Below, one piece after another: positions 22,074-33,460 of a stretch of DNA of 64,000 bases. The number at the start of each line of letters is the position of its first letter. The first letter of the stretch is position 1. The stretch is from the NCBI GenBank assembly GCA_035236585.1, contig CP141126.1, positions 13,095,001 to 13,159,000 of the forward strand, read 5' to 3'. Source of the stretch: Warburgia ugandensis. Lineage: Eukaryota; Streptophyta; Magnoliopsida; Canellales; Canellaceae. Under the pieces are notes generated by a model. The model was not told where the DNA came from. It was given only the letters and a program-made list of their open reading frames with translations, and did no database searches. Both the position numbers and the translations under genes were made by a program.

Positions 22074-24911
22074 ATCCCTCCCTTAAACTAATTTTTGCAA
22101 ACATTTAGTTTAATACAAGATATGAAGCACCCTCTCTTAAATATGATTTTTCAATGTACAAACACCCACCCATTTTCTTAACTTCAAAAATGTATGCAAC
22201 TTGAGAGGCTTCATGAATATGTTAGCAATTTGATCTTCATTCCTATAGTAGATGAGATCAACTATTCCATCCCTTGTGAGATCCCTTAAGAAGTATACTT
22301 CACATCTATGTGCTTACTCCTTTCATGTATAACAGGATTTTTCGAGAGTTTGATTGTTGAGCTATTGTAACAAAAAATGACCATAGGTGGTCCTTGTTTC
22401 TTGAAATGAAGTTCTTCTAGAATCCTTTTCAACCATATAGCTTGACATGCACATGAAGTTGTAGCCACAAATTTAGCTTCAATAGTTGATAAAGTGACAA
22501 TTGCCTGCTTCTTTGATGACCATGAAATAGCCCCTGAACCAAGCATAAAAACAAATCTTGAAGTGCTTCTTCTATCATCTTGATCTCCCACATAATCACA
22601 GTTAGTAAAGCCAATTAAATATGACTTTTCTCCCTTCTTGTAGAATAGCCTAAAATCCATAGTACCTTTCAAGTACTTAAAAATCCTCTTGGCAGCTAGA
22701 AGATGCTTCTCCATTGGGCATTCCATGTATCTGCCAATAAGACTTACATCATACATTATGTCAGGTCGGGTTGCAGTCAAATACATCAAGCTCCCTACAA
22801 TTTATTTGTAAAGAGTGCCATCCACCCTCTTTCCTTCAAGATCTCTATTTAATTTCAAACCAAACTTAGTTGGTGTGCTCACATAATTACAATTCTTCAT
22901 TTGAAATCGGTCTAATATTTATCTAGCATATTTCTTTGAGAACTAAAAATTCTAGCGTCAGATTGAATTACTTCAATGCCAAGAAAATAATGCATCATTC
23001 CAAGATCAGTTATATCAAACTCAACCGTTATAGATTCCTTAAATTTTTTGAACATGGCATTATCATTTCCAATGAATATAAGATTATCTACATATAAACA
23101 CACAATGAACATTTTTCATTCATCTCCAATTTTGATAAAAAGTGTATGTTTATATGGGCATTTTTTAAAACCTTCCTTCAAAAAATAAGTCTCAATGCAA
23201 CTATACCAAGCCCGCAGGGCTTGTTTTAGTCCATATAAAGCCTTCTTTAATTTATACACTTTATGCTCATTTCCTAACTTCACATAACTAGGAGGTTGAT
23301 TAATGAACACCTATTCTTCCAAATCTCCAAGCAAGAATGCCGATTTCACATCCAACTAGAAGATAGGCCATGAGTTTTGTGATGCCAATTCGATCACCAA
23401 TTTCATTGTATCAAGTCTTACAACAGGAGTAAAAACTTTTGTATAATCAACCCTGTACTCTTATTTGTAGCCTTTAGCCACAAGCGCACTTTGTACTTGT
23501 CGACCTCGATGTTCTCCTTCAATTTTGTCTTATAGACCCACTTAACATCAATATTCTTGTGCCCTTTTAGAAGATTAGTTAACTCCCAGGTATCATTTCT
23601 TTCAATAGTTGTAATTTCATCATCCATAGCCTTTCGCTATTTTGATTCTGTAGGGTCACAATCTGCAAATAGAGTAAAGTGTGTAAGTGGGTCATTAGAT
23701 TGTTCAAATTTAGGTACATCATAATCAATCATCCATGCGGGTCTTTTTCTAATGCGTTGGTGTGGTTATTGTTCATCATTCACTACTGTTGTAGCTGAGC
23801 TTTGACTAGTTGTTGGAATAATTTGCGTGCTTGTTGGTTGTTGAACATCCTCCATAAGTTGCATCCTTTTCTCATCATTGTCACCATCAAAATCTACAGG
23901 AATACATTGTTTTTGTCCAACACTATTTTTGCTCCGTGGCCAAGTGCTTTCTTTATCAAATACAACATCACGACTAATAACAATTTTCTTAGTATTAGGA
24001 TTATATCGCTTATAAGCTTTTGATTGATCACTAACACTAAGAAAAATGCATTTTTCTCATTTATCATCAAGCTTGGTCCTTCTCTGGTTTGGAATATGGG
24101 CATATGCAATACACCCAAAAAATTTTAAATGGTCTACAGCTGGTTTCAATCTGCTCCATGCTTCTTCAGGTGTCATATTTTGAACAGCAAGAGTGGGACT
24201 TCTGTCCAATATATGAATGCATCAATTAACTGCTTCAAGCCAGAAACTTTTTGGAACACCGCTACTTGACAAAAGGCTTCGCACCATATTTAGAATTATG
24301 CAATTTTTTCTCTTGTAAACACGATTTTGTTGAGGTGTATAAGTTGCTGTAAGTTTCCTCTTAATTCCATGAGTCTCACAAAAATTTACAAATTCATGTG
24401 AGTTGTATTCTCCACCTCAATTAGTATGAAGAGTTTTTATTGGACTGCCAACTTCTTTCTCAACAAGCATTTTATACTTTTGAATACTACAAAAGCTTCA
24501 AATTTTTCATGCAAAAAGTACACCCAAAATTTTTGACTATAATCATCACTTAAGGTAATGAAATATCTTTTACCTCCATTAGAAGTTAGGTTTAGATGTT
24601 AGAATGGATAAGCTCCAAGGCCTTCTTTACTCTCCATGATTTTCCTTGTAGAAATTGATTATGAGGTTGTAACGACCCAGGTTTTTATAATACATTTTTG
24701 TAATTCTTTTTTAAATGTCGGGCCCTACATATTTAGAAAACAAATAGTGAAAAACATTTGTCATGAAAAGACCCTTTTAAAAACCCTGAGTGTTATTTTT
24801 CTTTTCTCAAAAAGGATTATCGAAAAAATTAGTGCTACATTTCTACTAAAAATTTAGCAGAGTTTCCTCTTTTTTTGAACATTAGATATTTAACTCATGT
24901 CATTGTGAAGT

Positions 24912-25950
24912 ACTTATGTAACATCCTGAGGGCCCCGCACACAACCATATTGTCCGCTCTCCGCTAATGGTGCCCATACACCGCTTCGCAGTCACATTTT
25001 TGTTCCCACCCCATAGGGTAAAACGCGTGGTTGCATACAAAGTCCTCCAACCCTTTATCAGCAGCCTAGCGACCTCCCCTCTAGAGATGTGAGACTAATC
25101 TTAAGGTCTTTTGGCTCCGTGCACCTTGCACTAACCTCACCCCTCACCCACCCTAGGGAACGAACGACCTCGTTCACCGCTAGCCCACACCGGGTCAAGG
25201 GTCAGCTCTGACATCACTGTAACATCCTGAGGGCCCCACACACAACCATATTGTCCGCTCTCCGCTAACGGTGCCCATACACCGCTTCGCAGTCACAGTT
25301 TTGTTCCCACCCCATAGGGTAAAACGCGTGGTTGCATACAAAGTCCTCCAACCCTTTATCAGCCGCCCAGCAACCTCCCCTCTAGCGATGTGGGACTAAT
25401 CTTAAGGTCTTTTGGCTCCGTGCTAGGCTTGAGAGTTTAGTCCCACATCGGCTAAGGAAAAGGTTCCTGGGCATTGATAAGGGTCTGGGAGGGCTTTAAA
25501 CAATAACAACGCGTTTTACCCCGTCGTGGGTAAGAACAAAACCGTGTGGGCCCATGGCCCAAAGCGGACAATATTGTTATTGGGGAGCCCAGACCTCGGG
25601 CTGTTACAAGTGGTATCAGAGTGGGACCCCGACCCCGAGGGTGGCAGGCTAACCCCACGCGAGGTCGCGTGGCCCCTAAGGAGGGGAGAGGGCTAGCCTT
25701 GGCCGATGAGGGTGGGCTGATGAGAGCGGGCCAGGAAGGCTGGTAGGCTTCTAGGCAAGGTGAGGCTTGAAAGTTTAGTCCCACATCGGCTAGGGAAAAG
25801 GTTCCTGGGCATTGATAAGGATCTGAGAGGGCTTTAAACAATAACAACGAGTTTTACCCCGTTGTGGGTAAGAACAAAATCGTGCGGGCCCATGGCCCAA
25901 AGCGGACAATATTGTTATTGGGGAGCCCAGACCCAGGGCGTTACAACTTA
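24912..25950. mobile_element. Two head-to-head TRIM-like units sharing one TSD
   Basis: A 1,029-bp composite (24917-25945) bounded by ACTTA at 24912-24916 and 25946-25950. The left unit is on the minus strand: LTRs 24917-25123 and 25218-25423, about 96% alike, with a tRNA-Met-like primer site TGATGTCAGAGC at 25216-25205. The right unit is on the plus strand: LTRs 25424-25608 and 25761-25945, with primer site TGGTATCAGAG at 25611-25621. The units abut at 25423/25424 with no TSD between them. The LTRs of the two units are related but clearly diverged. No coding capacity; sizes fit terminal-repeat retrotransposons in miniature. Confidence 0.82.
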
Positions 25951-26297
25951 ATAAACATAATTTTTTTATAAAAACAAGAATAAAGGAGACTCCATCCCAT
26001 CACATTTACTAGTGTGACTAAGTGTTTTGAAAATCACAATAAATGAAAACCAAAGAAACATAGTGACTTAAAAATATGCCTGCCAGGATCAATTCAATCA
26101 TAGTCACAGCTACACAACCATGACTTCAAGTTACATGTCTACATATCCATAAAGTAAAGTCATATTAGATCGAAGTGTTACTTCAGTCTACTATTTAAAT
26201 TAACCATAATGCAAACCTAATTGATATACCTAATTTGTCAGCTTGAACTCTCGAACACAGTCCTCTGCTTCATTTCCCTTGTTCTATTTCTTCAACC

Positions 26298-26328
26298 TGA
26301 GACATTGTAAACAATTTACAATGTCTCA
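26298..26328 (-). other. Perfect LTR hairpin (14-bp stem, 3-nt loop)
   Basis: TGAGACATTGTAAA pairs exactly with TTTACAATGTCTCA around a CAA loop. It lies beside an 'acacaagcg' motif, the same place as the hairpin at 17960-17989 in the other chromovirus LTR, where paired bases differ but pairing is kept. Confidence 0.8.
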
Positions 26329-29217
26329 GCAAGCTTGCGCTTGTGTAGGCAGTTTTCACATCTATTTTACCAAGTTTTTCATGCAATTCTAAACAGCATC
26401 TCAAATCCTTTTCCATGCAATTTCTAAAGAATATGATAAACAAATCAAAGATAAGAAACATGATTAAAATCGTTTTTCAATCTCAGTTCTACAGTTTCAT
26501 GTTAAAATAATTCAAATAGTATCCATATAAAACATGTACGACTTTAAACATGCATTTTTCAAATGGTTGAATTATCATAGTAATCTTAAGTAAATTTGCA
26601 ATATAGAACATATCCCAAAATCGCAAGTAAACATAACTTGAGAACTATGTGAAAGATCTACTATCTAACTTGATAAATCAAACATCATAAGGTTCTCAAA
26701 GTATTAAAGTAGTGATCGGTTAAACCGTGAACGTCGGCAATCCCAAACTGACAACATCATCACGTGTACATAAGCACTATGGCAAATACATCAGCCGGTT
26801 GGTCATAAGTACTCATCTAAAGACCATCATCAAGCCCATCTACGTGGGTTACAAAATAGAAATCCTATGACACACTATGCTTACGACCAGATCACTGAAT
26901 TGTGCCTCACTAGTATCTAGAGAATAACTACTACAGCCTCTACAACGACTGCGGATACGTCTCGAAAGGGTGCCGTGGCCATCTCCAATGGTTATTCTTA
27001 CTACAACAATAGAGAAAAACGATGCCACTTTGGGCATAGATACCTACCACCTTTGGTGGTTAGAGGCTAGGAGGCCACCCCGTACAACCTCTTAACATAA
27101 TGCCCACCAGGCTCATAAGCCTGAACAAGGAGATGTCTCAATTTCGAAATGATATTAAAACATATATCATATATCTCATGCAATATTATGCATTTCTGTA
27201 GCTCATCTCAAAATATGAGATTGATGCAATTTTAATTATAATAATTTCTTTCAAAAACACACAAGAGGGTATAACAAGTAATATCTTTTTCGTTTCTCAC
27301 ATAAAAGCATGTATCATGGCTATGAAGATGTATAGTTATAATTCTCATGCCTCGTTTACAAACATTGCATTTAAAAAAAAGCATAAAACAAGGTATCATG
27401 ATGAAGTGTAAATTCTATGATACTTAAGTAATCTCAACTAGAAAACATGATAAACTAATATTTGATTATTTAAAATCTCAAACGCAAATAGATGTTAAAA
27501 CCACCTATCTCTTAGGCGAAATTCCCAATTTGGCTACATTCCTTCTTCAACTCAACTTATAGGTCAATCTCCTATGTTGATGTTACAAAGATCTTGTCAA
27601 TGTTGAATCATATACAATTGAGTACATAAGAATTTTGTTTTAATCAAAGTCTGACGATTTAGGTTATCATAAACTGCTTAACTTTTCATTGACCATCTAT
27701 TCTATAGAGGAATACATGATCAGGTAGGTCCTAGATCCATCATCCATTTATCAATTGGTGATCCACAGTTTTAGATTTACACTTACTATTCACTTAACCT
27801 CATTGATAAACAATTCTAGATCCGAAGGTTTAATCCAATAAATCATGATAAACTGACTTAGAATTTCAAGGTCTAATCCTTATCCTCATCTCTCTGTTAA
27901 TGATTTTTTAAATATAGTATTATGATCTAAATTTCAAGGATGATTGCCTAGGATGGAAATGTGTATCATCTGGACACCATTCAAAATCGTTCGGGAAGAA
28001 TCTGATCCATCAAAGGCTTTGGTTTGTTTGGAACCATTGGTCAAAAGTTACAGATATCTAAATTTAGGATTTTACCACAAGATTAAGTGGTCAGATCTTT
28101 ATCTTAACATGTTATTAAACCTTGTTAGCCAATGAATAAGTGGAATATCTCTTCTTATGTCAATTTAAGTTTTGGAATGCAATGGTGATGTCTAATCACC
28201 GACTAATCATCGCTAAGTTCCTATTTCCTCTACTGTCTAACCGAATGGTTCAGATTATTCGATCACTTTTTATCAAAATTTCAGAATTTCAATCACATTC
28301 TAGTGAATTCAAGGTTTTAGAATTTATCAGTGGCATCTTATCATTGATCAGATGTCACAGATCCACTATTTAAATAGTGATAGATCGGATGGCCTAGATC
28401 ATCCGATCTGTCTCACTTCCAATTCTTAAAATTTTGACTCATCCTATCGTTTTAAAGGATGAGGAACTTACTAGTATCATCTGATCATTGATCAGATGTT
28501 GCTAGTCATTGTTTTCACAGTAATAGATTGGACGGTCCAGATTGTTCGATCTGTTGTCTAATACAGATCAACATTTTAGTCAAATCCTAACCACCAAAGG
28601 TCTATGCTTCACTGTTTTTATGCATAATTTATAATTTAAATGGTCGGATCAATGCGGATTGAGTTTCAAGAGTCGGATAACTCCTGTTCGAGCTCCAATT
28701 GGATGATTGGAACCTTAGATAGGTGGATCAGCACTCCTACAGTGCTGTTCATCAATCCTAGATCAAGCAATTTTAGTTCAAATCAAGCTAATCTAAGGTC
28801 TGATAATGTTTTTCAACAAAACAATTGAAATCTGCATGTAAATCAATCTAAAACCCTAGATCTAACATAAAATAGCTTGAATCTACTTAAAACATGGAAT
28901 TCACTAGTTGGATTTTGGAATTCCTACCTCACATTGGGTCTCTGGCCTTCCTCCCTGAATATATTTGTCGGATTAGTCATCATTTTCCAATGATGATCTC
29001 TGTGTTTGTTGTGCGTCAGTCTTTTCTCCAATTGACCACCAAGAACCACTCGAATCACTCAATAAACATAGGGTTTTGGTTCAACTCATCGTGCAAAGCA
29101 AAATGATGGGCTCAGATCATCGATCCAAGCTGTCGTCTTCTCTCGCGACGACTGCGAAATCCTGCAAACCCAGAACCCTACCCCTTTCTCACTTGCACGC
29201 CTACCTCCTAAGTCATC

Positions 29218-29343
29218 TCTCTCTCTCTCTCTCTCTCACTAGCACGACCTAGGGTTTCCAGGCATGTCAGGTTTTCCCCTTACCCTTCCCCTTCCCCTTC
29301 CCCTTCTCCTTCTCTCCTTCTTATTATTATTATTATTATTATT
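29218..29343. repeat. Simple repeats: (CT)n, (CTTCCC)n, (TTA)8
   Basis: Three adjoining simple-sequence tracts inside the nested solo LTR: CT at 29218-29238, CTTCCC-like at about 29275-29310 and TTA at 29320-29343. They account for a pyrimidine-rich spurious open frame. Confidence 0.85.
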
Positions 29344-31440
29344 CTTCTCCTTCTCCTTCTCTCTTCTCCTCTTCCCTCACAGTGTCAGGTTTCCATTGCC
29401 CGACATTTTTTTTTTCCATTTTTTTTTCTCTGGTCTATCGAGTTTGGAAGAACAGACCCAACAACCGCATCGGGTACTCTTTAGTGGGGGGTGCTTGTAT
29501 CAATTACAGTCCCCTTGTTTAAGGCCTTTTGTTTATGTTTTTTTGTTTTTTGTTTTTCTATCTTATTTTTACCAAAATGCCCCTCATATTCAAACATCTA
29601 TATCTCCTCCATCCAAACTTTGATTTATGCAAACTTAGTGTTGCTACAATCGTTTTTCCGAGTATAATCCAAATATAAAGGTATTAGGGTCTAATTTGAC
29701 GTATTTCAAAAGATAAATTCAGCGAAACCTAAATATAAAGATTCCCCCATTTATATTCATCAAAAATAATTTATAATCCTTTAAAATTGGATTTAAAAAT
29801 TAGGATCGCTACGGAGGTTGTTTGCTAACAATGGATTCTTCACAAACTTGAGAGGAAACTAAAATTTGAGGAAGACCTGTCACCATAATTTTCTGTTGTA
29901 GGATTTTTAGTCCACAAAAATTCAGTTGACCATAGCGAAAATGCCATAACCATGCCTCACCTTTTAATCTTGTAGAGAAGCATGATTAAGTAACGTGTTA
30001 GAGATGCAATGCAAACATTCGGTTGACTATCACATTGACTTGAGCTATTAAGCCCAATTTCTCATCTTCAATTCTATAAACTCTATCTTTGATGGAGATT
30101 TCATACCCCTTTTCTTGAAGTTGACCAACACTAAGCAAATTTGTTTTCAAACATGGAACAAAGAGAATATTAGAGATAGTCTGTACAGAATGTCCATTTG
30201 TTTGGATAATTAGCTTTCCTTTTCCCATTATAGAGACTTTAGAATTGTCTCTAAACTTTACATTGTCACGAAAGGTGTCATCCAAATCGAAGAATTCATA
30301 TTTGTCTCCACACATATGGTTGTTGTAGCTAGTATTTAAGTACCACAAATTATTGTTAGTTTCTTCCTTGGTATGACAAACCATCAATAATGATACCTCT
30401 TCTTCCTTTTTTACAAAATTAGCCTTTCCATAATCTCCTCTAGTTAAATTAGTACGACATTTTGATTTATAATGACCATACCTGTGACATCTGAAGCACT
30501 CAATATTGGATTTGTCTATTGACTTTGGTCAGTAACCACTTCGACCTCTTCCTTTCCCTTGAGAATCATTGAATTGAGCATCTCTAGATTTTTGATGTGG
30601 CTGTTTGTAATTCTTGATACCTTTGTCTCTTCCTTTTTCTCGATCTGTGTTATTTAGTGGCAAAGATGAATTGTTGGTGGAGACTTGTAAAGCTTGCTCT
30701 TCTTTGTTTTGATGGATCATTTTCTACTCATGAACCAATAATGAACCTTGCAATTCATCAATCGAAAAATTATCAAGAACTTTTGATTCTTCAATTGAAC
30801 AAACCACATATTTAAATTTTGGTGTCATCGATCGAGGAACTTTTTCAATCACCATCATGTCCTCCATCTTCTCTCCATGGAGATGCATTTTGTTGATAAT
30901 TGCCATCGTTCTTGAGAAAAAATTAGAAAATGATTCTTCTAATTTCATTCGAAGTGTTTCAAATTCTGAACAAAGGGCTTGAAGCTGCTGTCTTTTTACT
31001 CTTGTTGATCCTTGGTATTTCTTTTTCATTAAATACCAAATTTGCTTAGAAGCTTCTTTGCCGAGAATTGTTTCCAAAATAGACCTATCAATTGCTTAAA
31101 AATGACAATTCTTTGGCTTCAAATCCTTTAGCTTATAACTCTACTTTTTGTGCATTTGTCAAAATAGTATCGACCGCTAGCTCTGCTATACTGCCATCAA
31201 CAACCTTCCAATATTCTTTGGATCTCAAGAAGTTTTTGCAGCAGTATGCTCCAATGGTCATAGTGACCATCAAGGCGAGGAATAGTTGGCTGCACAAAAT
31301 TTTCTAAAGCCATGAATGAATTATTGCTATTGCAATGGAAGAAAGTTACTACTATACTCTCTCACAGATCTCACCTTTGTTTTGACACTCATAATTTTTT
31401 TTTTTTGGCACTCAAGCTCTCTCTTCCCTCATGGTGGGTT

Positions 31441-31448
31441 TGATACCA
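31441..31448 (-). promoter_or_regulatory. tRNA-Met-type primer-binding site of copia
   Basis: TGGTATCA on the minus strand, one base after the LTR end. This is the usual plant copia primer site, complementary to the 3' end of initiator tRNA-Met. Confidence 0.85.
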
Positions 31449-31449
31449 C

Positions 31450-31846
31450 TGTTGTAAAATATGAGATGACAAGATGCTAGTGTAGTACATTTTTTTATAT
31501 TCTATAATAAGCCTTTATAATTTATAAGCAAAAAGTAGATTCCTATTATTGCAACTAACAAATTACTACATGCATAACTTTCTAAGTGACCATTACTACA
31601 ACTAACAAACCACCACAGCCACATGCCCACAACTAACAAACCACTACTACCACATGCATAATATCCCACAACTAACAAACCACTACTACCACATGCATAA
31701 CTTTCCACAACTAACAAACCATTACTACCATATGCATAACTTCTTACAACTAACAAACCACTACTACCACTTACATAACTTCCCACAACTAACAAACCAC
31801 TACTACCACATGTATAACTTCCTAAGTGCATAAACCACAACTAACA
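31450..31846 (-). repeat. 5' LTR of the nested-host copia, with ~39-bp tandem units
   Basis: The 397-bp LTR pairs with 21657-22073. About six ~39-bp units stay open on the minus strand, giving a 13-residue periodic frame (SYACGSSGLLVVG-like). The unit length is a multiple of three, which explains this without coding function. Confidence 0.85.
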
Positions 31847-31851
31847 TTCCC

Positions 31852-32582
31852 CTTCAACATAACACCAGCATAAGAGAGGAATGCCAAAGGGACATGCTCT
31901 GACTTAATGCATGAAAAAGGTCTATTCTTAGGTGATCTAAATTGTTTATCTAATTGCCTATACTTTAAATATTTTGTAAACAGAATATAAAAATATTGGC
32001 ATACTATTTTTAGGTTACTGAACATAAAGAGTTATTTACAAAATTTCTAGCTATCTATCAAATCAATAACGTTTTAGATTTGCACTCCATATATATACAA
32101 ACTTGGAAATATAGAAAGGAACTAGGCAGATCATGGATCATTTCCAGGTGAAACCCTCATGGAGAAACTTAGTTGCGATTTGAGCCAAGCATTGATAACC
32201 GCTTTGGTTGAGCATTCCAGGCTGCTGGGGCGGCTAGCATTACCATAAACGAGATGGAAAATGCTTTGGAACGGTGTAAAGATGACTAAAACCAACTTCG
32301 TCCATCTACTTAGGTCTCAAAATGCAGTCCCTCGTTTGCCCTTCCTGAAGGGCCACGTTTCACATAACTCTTTGGCTCACGTAAACTCCAGGCTCGCATT
32401 CTCTCGGCTGCATGCCGGCTGTGTGACCGAAGTGGCCCCTATTCCACGTAGATAAATCGCTAGGTGGCAGATCTGCATTCCCAATAGTCGCAGCCGGGTC
32501 TCAGTACTGACTTGGCATGCCGGGTGGTGGCCAGCCGGGGCTCAAACCAGTCGCTACTTTCTCCCTCTCCTCTGCTTCAGTC
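31852..32582. other. 5' flank of the bZIP pseudogene
   Basis: Intergenic DNA turning GC-richer after about 32320, as expected for a promoter and 5' UTR. The sequence 'tgcttcag' just before the ATG at 32583 could be a 5'-UTR intron acceptor. No certain TATA box was found. Confidence 0.35.
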
Positions 32583-32694
32583 ATGGCTGGTACTGAAAAG
32601 GAGGAAGAGAGTGGAGAGGTTAGGATTTGGAGAAACGTTCGCCGTGGCCAAAATACATGTTCTACTTCTTTTACGGTTTCTGGAGGTATGGATG

Positions 32695-33047
32695 TGTTGG
32701 TCCAGCCCCATTTTCAAGCGGCACCCGTATTCAACGGTGGCGGGCGCAGCAGTCGGTGCCGACTGCTGACTTCAACAGTGGCGGGCGCCGCCGTCGGCCA
32801 CCGCCACTGACTTTGTGTTAAATGTGTTGAAAAACAGGCCCTAAAATTTCCTATAAATAGGGATACCATGAGGGCAAGGAGGAGAACCCCATTCCTCTGT
32901 AAAATTCTCCGCGTATACCTCTGTGTAAAACCTTGTTTTCATAGTGAAATTATTTTCTTCCGTGGACGTAGGCTTATTGGCCGAACCACGTTAAACTCTG
33001 CGTTTTTTGTGTGTATGATCTTGGGCGGGGACCGAAAATCCCCAACA
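32695..33047 (+). repeat. 5' LTR of the Tnt1-like element, with TATA box and twin hairpins
   Basis: The TATA box (TATAAA at 32852-32857) should drive the element transcript. Upstream lie two GC-rich hairpins: AGCAGTCGG/CCGACTGCT (32748-32767, 2-nt loop) and CAGTGGCGG/CCGCCACTG (32776-32809). Confidence 0.9.
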
Positions 33048-33138
33048 AGTGGTATCAGAGCTCGGTTCTGCCATGAAACAGAGGCAGAAAACGAATTTGC
33101 AGTTCCGCCGGTCGAGAGGAGGAAGAAAACTATTCCTG

Positions 33139-33248
33139 CTACAGTAATCATCATTGCTGCTACAGTGAAAAAGCGCGTTAACATGTTGCTATAGTAAAAG
33201 CTTCATCATTACTGTCGGCTACAGTGATAGCTACAGTACTACTACAGT
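33139..33248 (+). repeat. CTACAGT motif array in the untranslated leader
   Basis: Six CTACAGT-like motifs (33139, 33160, 33189 as CTATAGT, 33219, 33231, 33242) lie between the primer site and gag, with ACTGT in inverse orientation near 33211. A role in packaging or dimerisation is only a guess. Confidence 0.6.
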
Positions 33249-33460
33249 ACTGAGTTGGCACAGTCCCAGGTGGGTTCCAACAGTTTGAGTGCAACCGTAG
33301 CTGAGTTGCAATAGTACGAGTTGCAACAATGATTCGACTGGAGTAGACCTATTTTTGGCAGGTTTTCAAGGGGGATAGACCAGTTCTTGGCAAACGCAGT
33401 GGTGTTCTCAAATTTGTAAGATTTTCTCCTGAAATTGCTGTAAGTACTCTTTCTTTACTT

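Larger units (their letters stand above)
24663..29818 (-). mobile_element. Solo LTR of a long-LTR chromovirus, nested in copia
   Basis: Insertion 24668-29813, flanked by GAGGT at 24663-24667 and 29814-29818. On the minus strand it starts (T/C)GTAGCGATCC and ends GGGTCGTTACA; the first base is C, probably a T-to-C decay. Without the inner TRIM-like insertion it is about 4.1 kb. It has no gag or pol. It shares with the 3' LTR at 15589-18470 an 'acacaagcg...agctt' motif, the hairpin at 26298-26328 and a block around 'gtgggc...gaggccaccc'. I therefore read it as a solo LTR left by LTR-LTR recombination in a Tekay/Del-like element. It includes simple repeats (CT, CTTCCC, TTA) at 29218-29343. Confidence 0.75.
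22138..31313 (-). pseudogene. Ty1/copia Gag-Pol polyprotein, decayed and interrupted
   Basis: The reading starts at ATG 31313 (MALENFVQPTIPRLDGHYDH). UBN2-type gag pieces lie at 31077-30724 and 30720-30529. A CCHC knuckle CFRCHRYGHYKSKC is near 30500-30459. The protease site reads WYLNTSYNNH, so the catalytic D-T-G is lost. The integrase zinc segment is split by the 5.1 kb insertion at 24668-29813 and reads through when the insertion is removed (IVSKQ before and FLQGKSWRVKKALEL after). The integrase core remnant is 24660-23800. RT pieces are at 23627-23418 and 23310-22912, with the active site YVDN instead of YVDD. RNase H is at 22789-22286, followed by a frameshift and a terminal segment ending at TAA 22140-22138. 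Catalytic losses fit G-to-A changes on the coding strand. Confidence 0.88.
21652..31851 (-). mobile_element. Ty1/copia retrotransposon, host of nested insertions
   Basis: Element 21657-31846 on the minus strand, flanked by TTCCC at 21652-21656 and 31847-31851. The LTRs (21657-22073 and 31450-31846) begin TGTTAGTTGTGG on the minus strand. A tRNA-Met-type primer site TGGTATCA lies at 31448-31441, one base inside the 5' LTR. A polypurine tract (AAGGGAGGGA on the minus strand) lies next to the 3' LTR near 22074-22085. Gag is at the right and RNase H at the left. A solo LTR of another element (24668-29813) interrupts the integrase region. Without that insert the copia element is about 5.0 kb, a normal size. 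Confidence 0.92.

Noticed and set aside
25452..25847. 131-codon minus-strand frame, GC-rich
   Set aside because: It spans both LTRs of the plus-strand TRIM-like unit and repeats a segment. It is a by-product of the LTR duplication.
31502..31840. 112-codon minus-strand frame with 13-residue periodicity
   Set aside because: It lies wholly within the copia LTR. Periodicity comes from 39-bp DNA units, a multiple of three, not from protein selection.
31450..31846. Regularly spaced repeats that could recall a CRISPR array
   Set aside because: Units are contiguous ~39-bp tandem copies without unique spacers, inside a plant LTR.
32868..33194. 108-codon open frame over the LTR end and leader
   Set aside because: It crosses the LTR boundary and primer-binding site of the Tnt1-like element, with no domain. 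The leader is non-coding in such elements.
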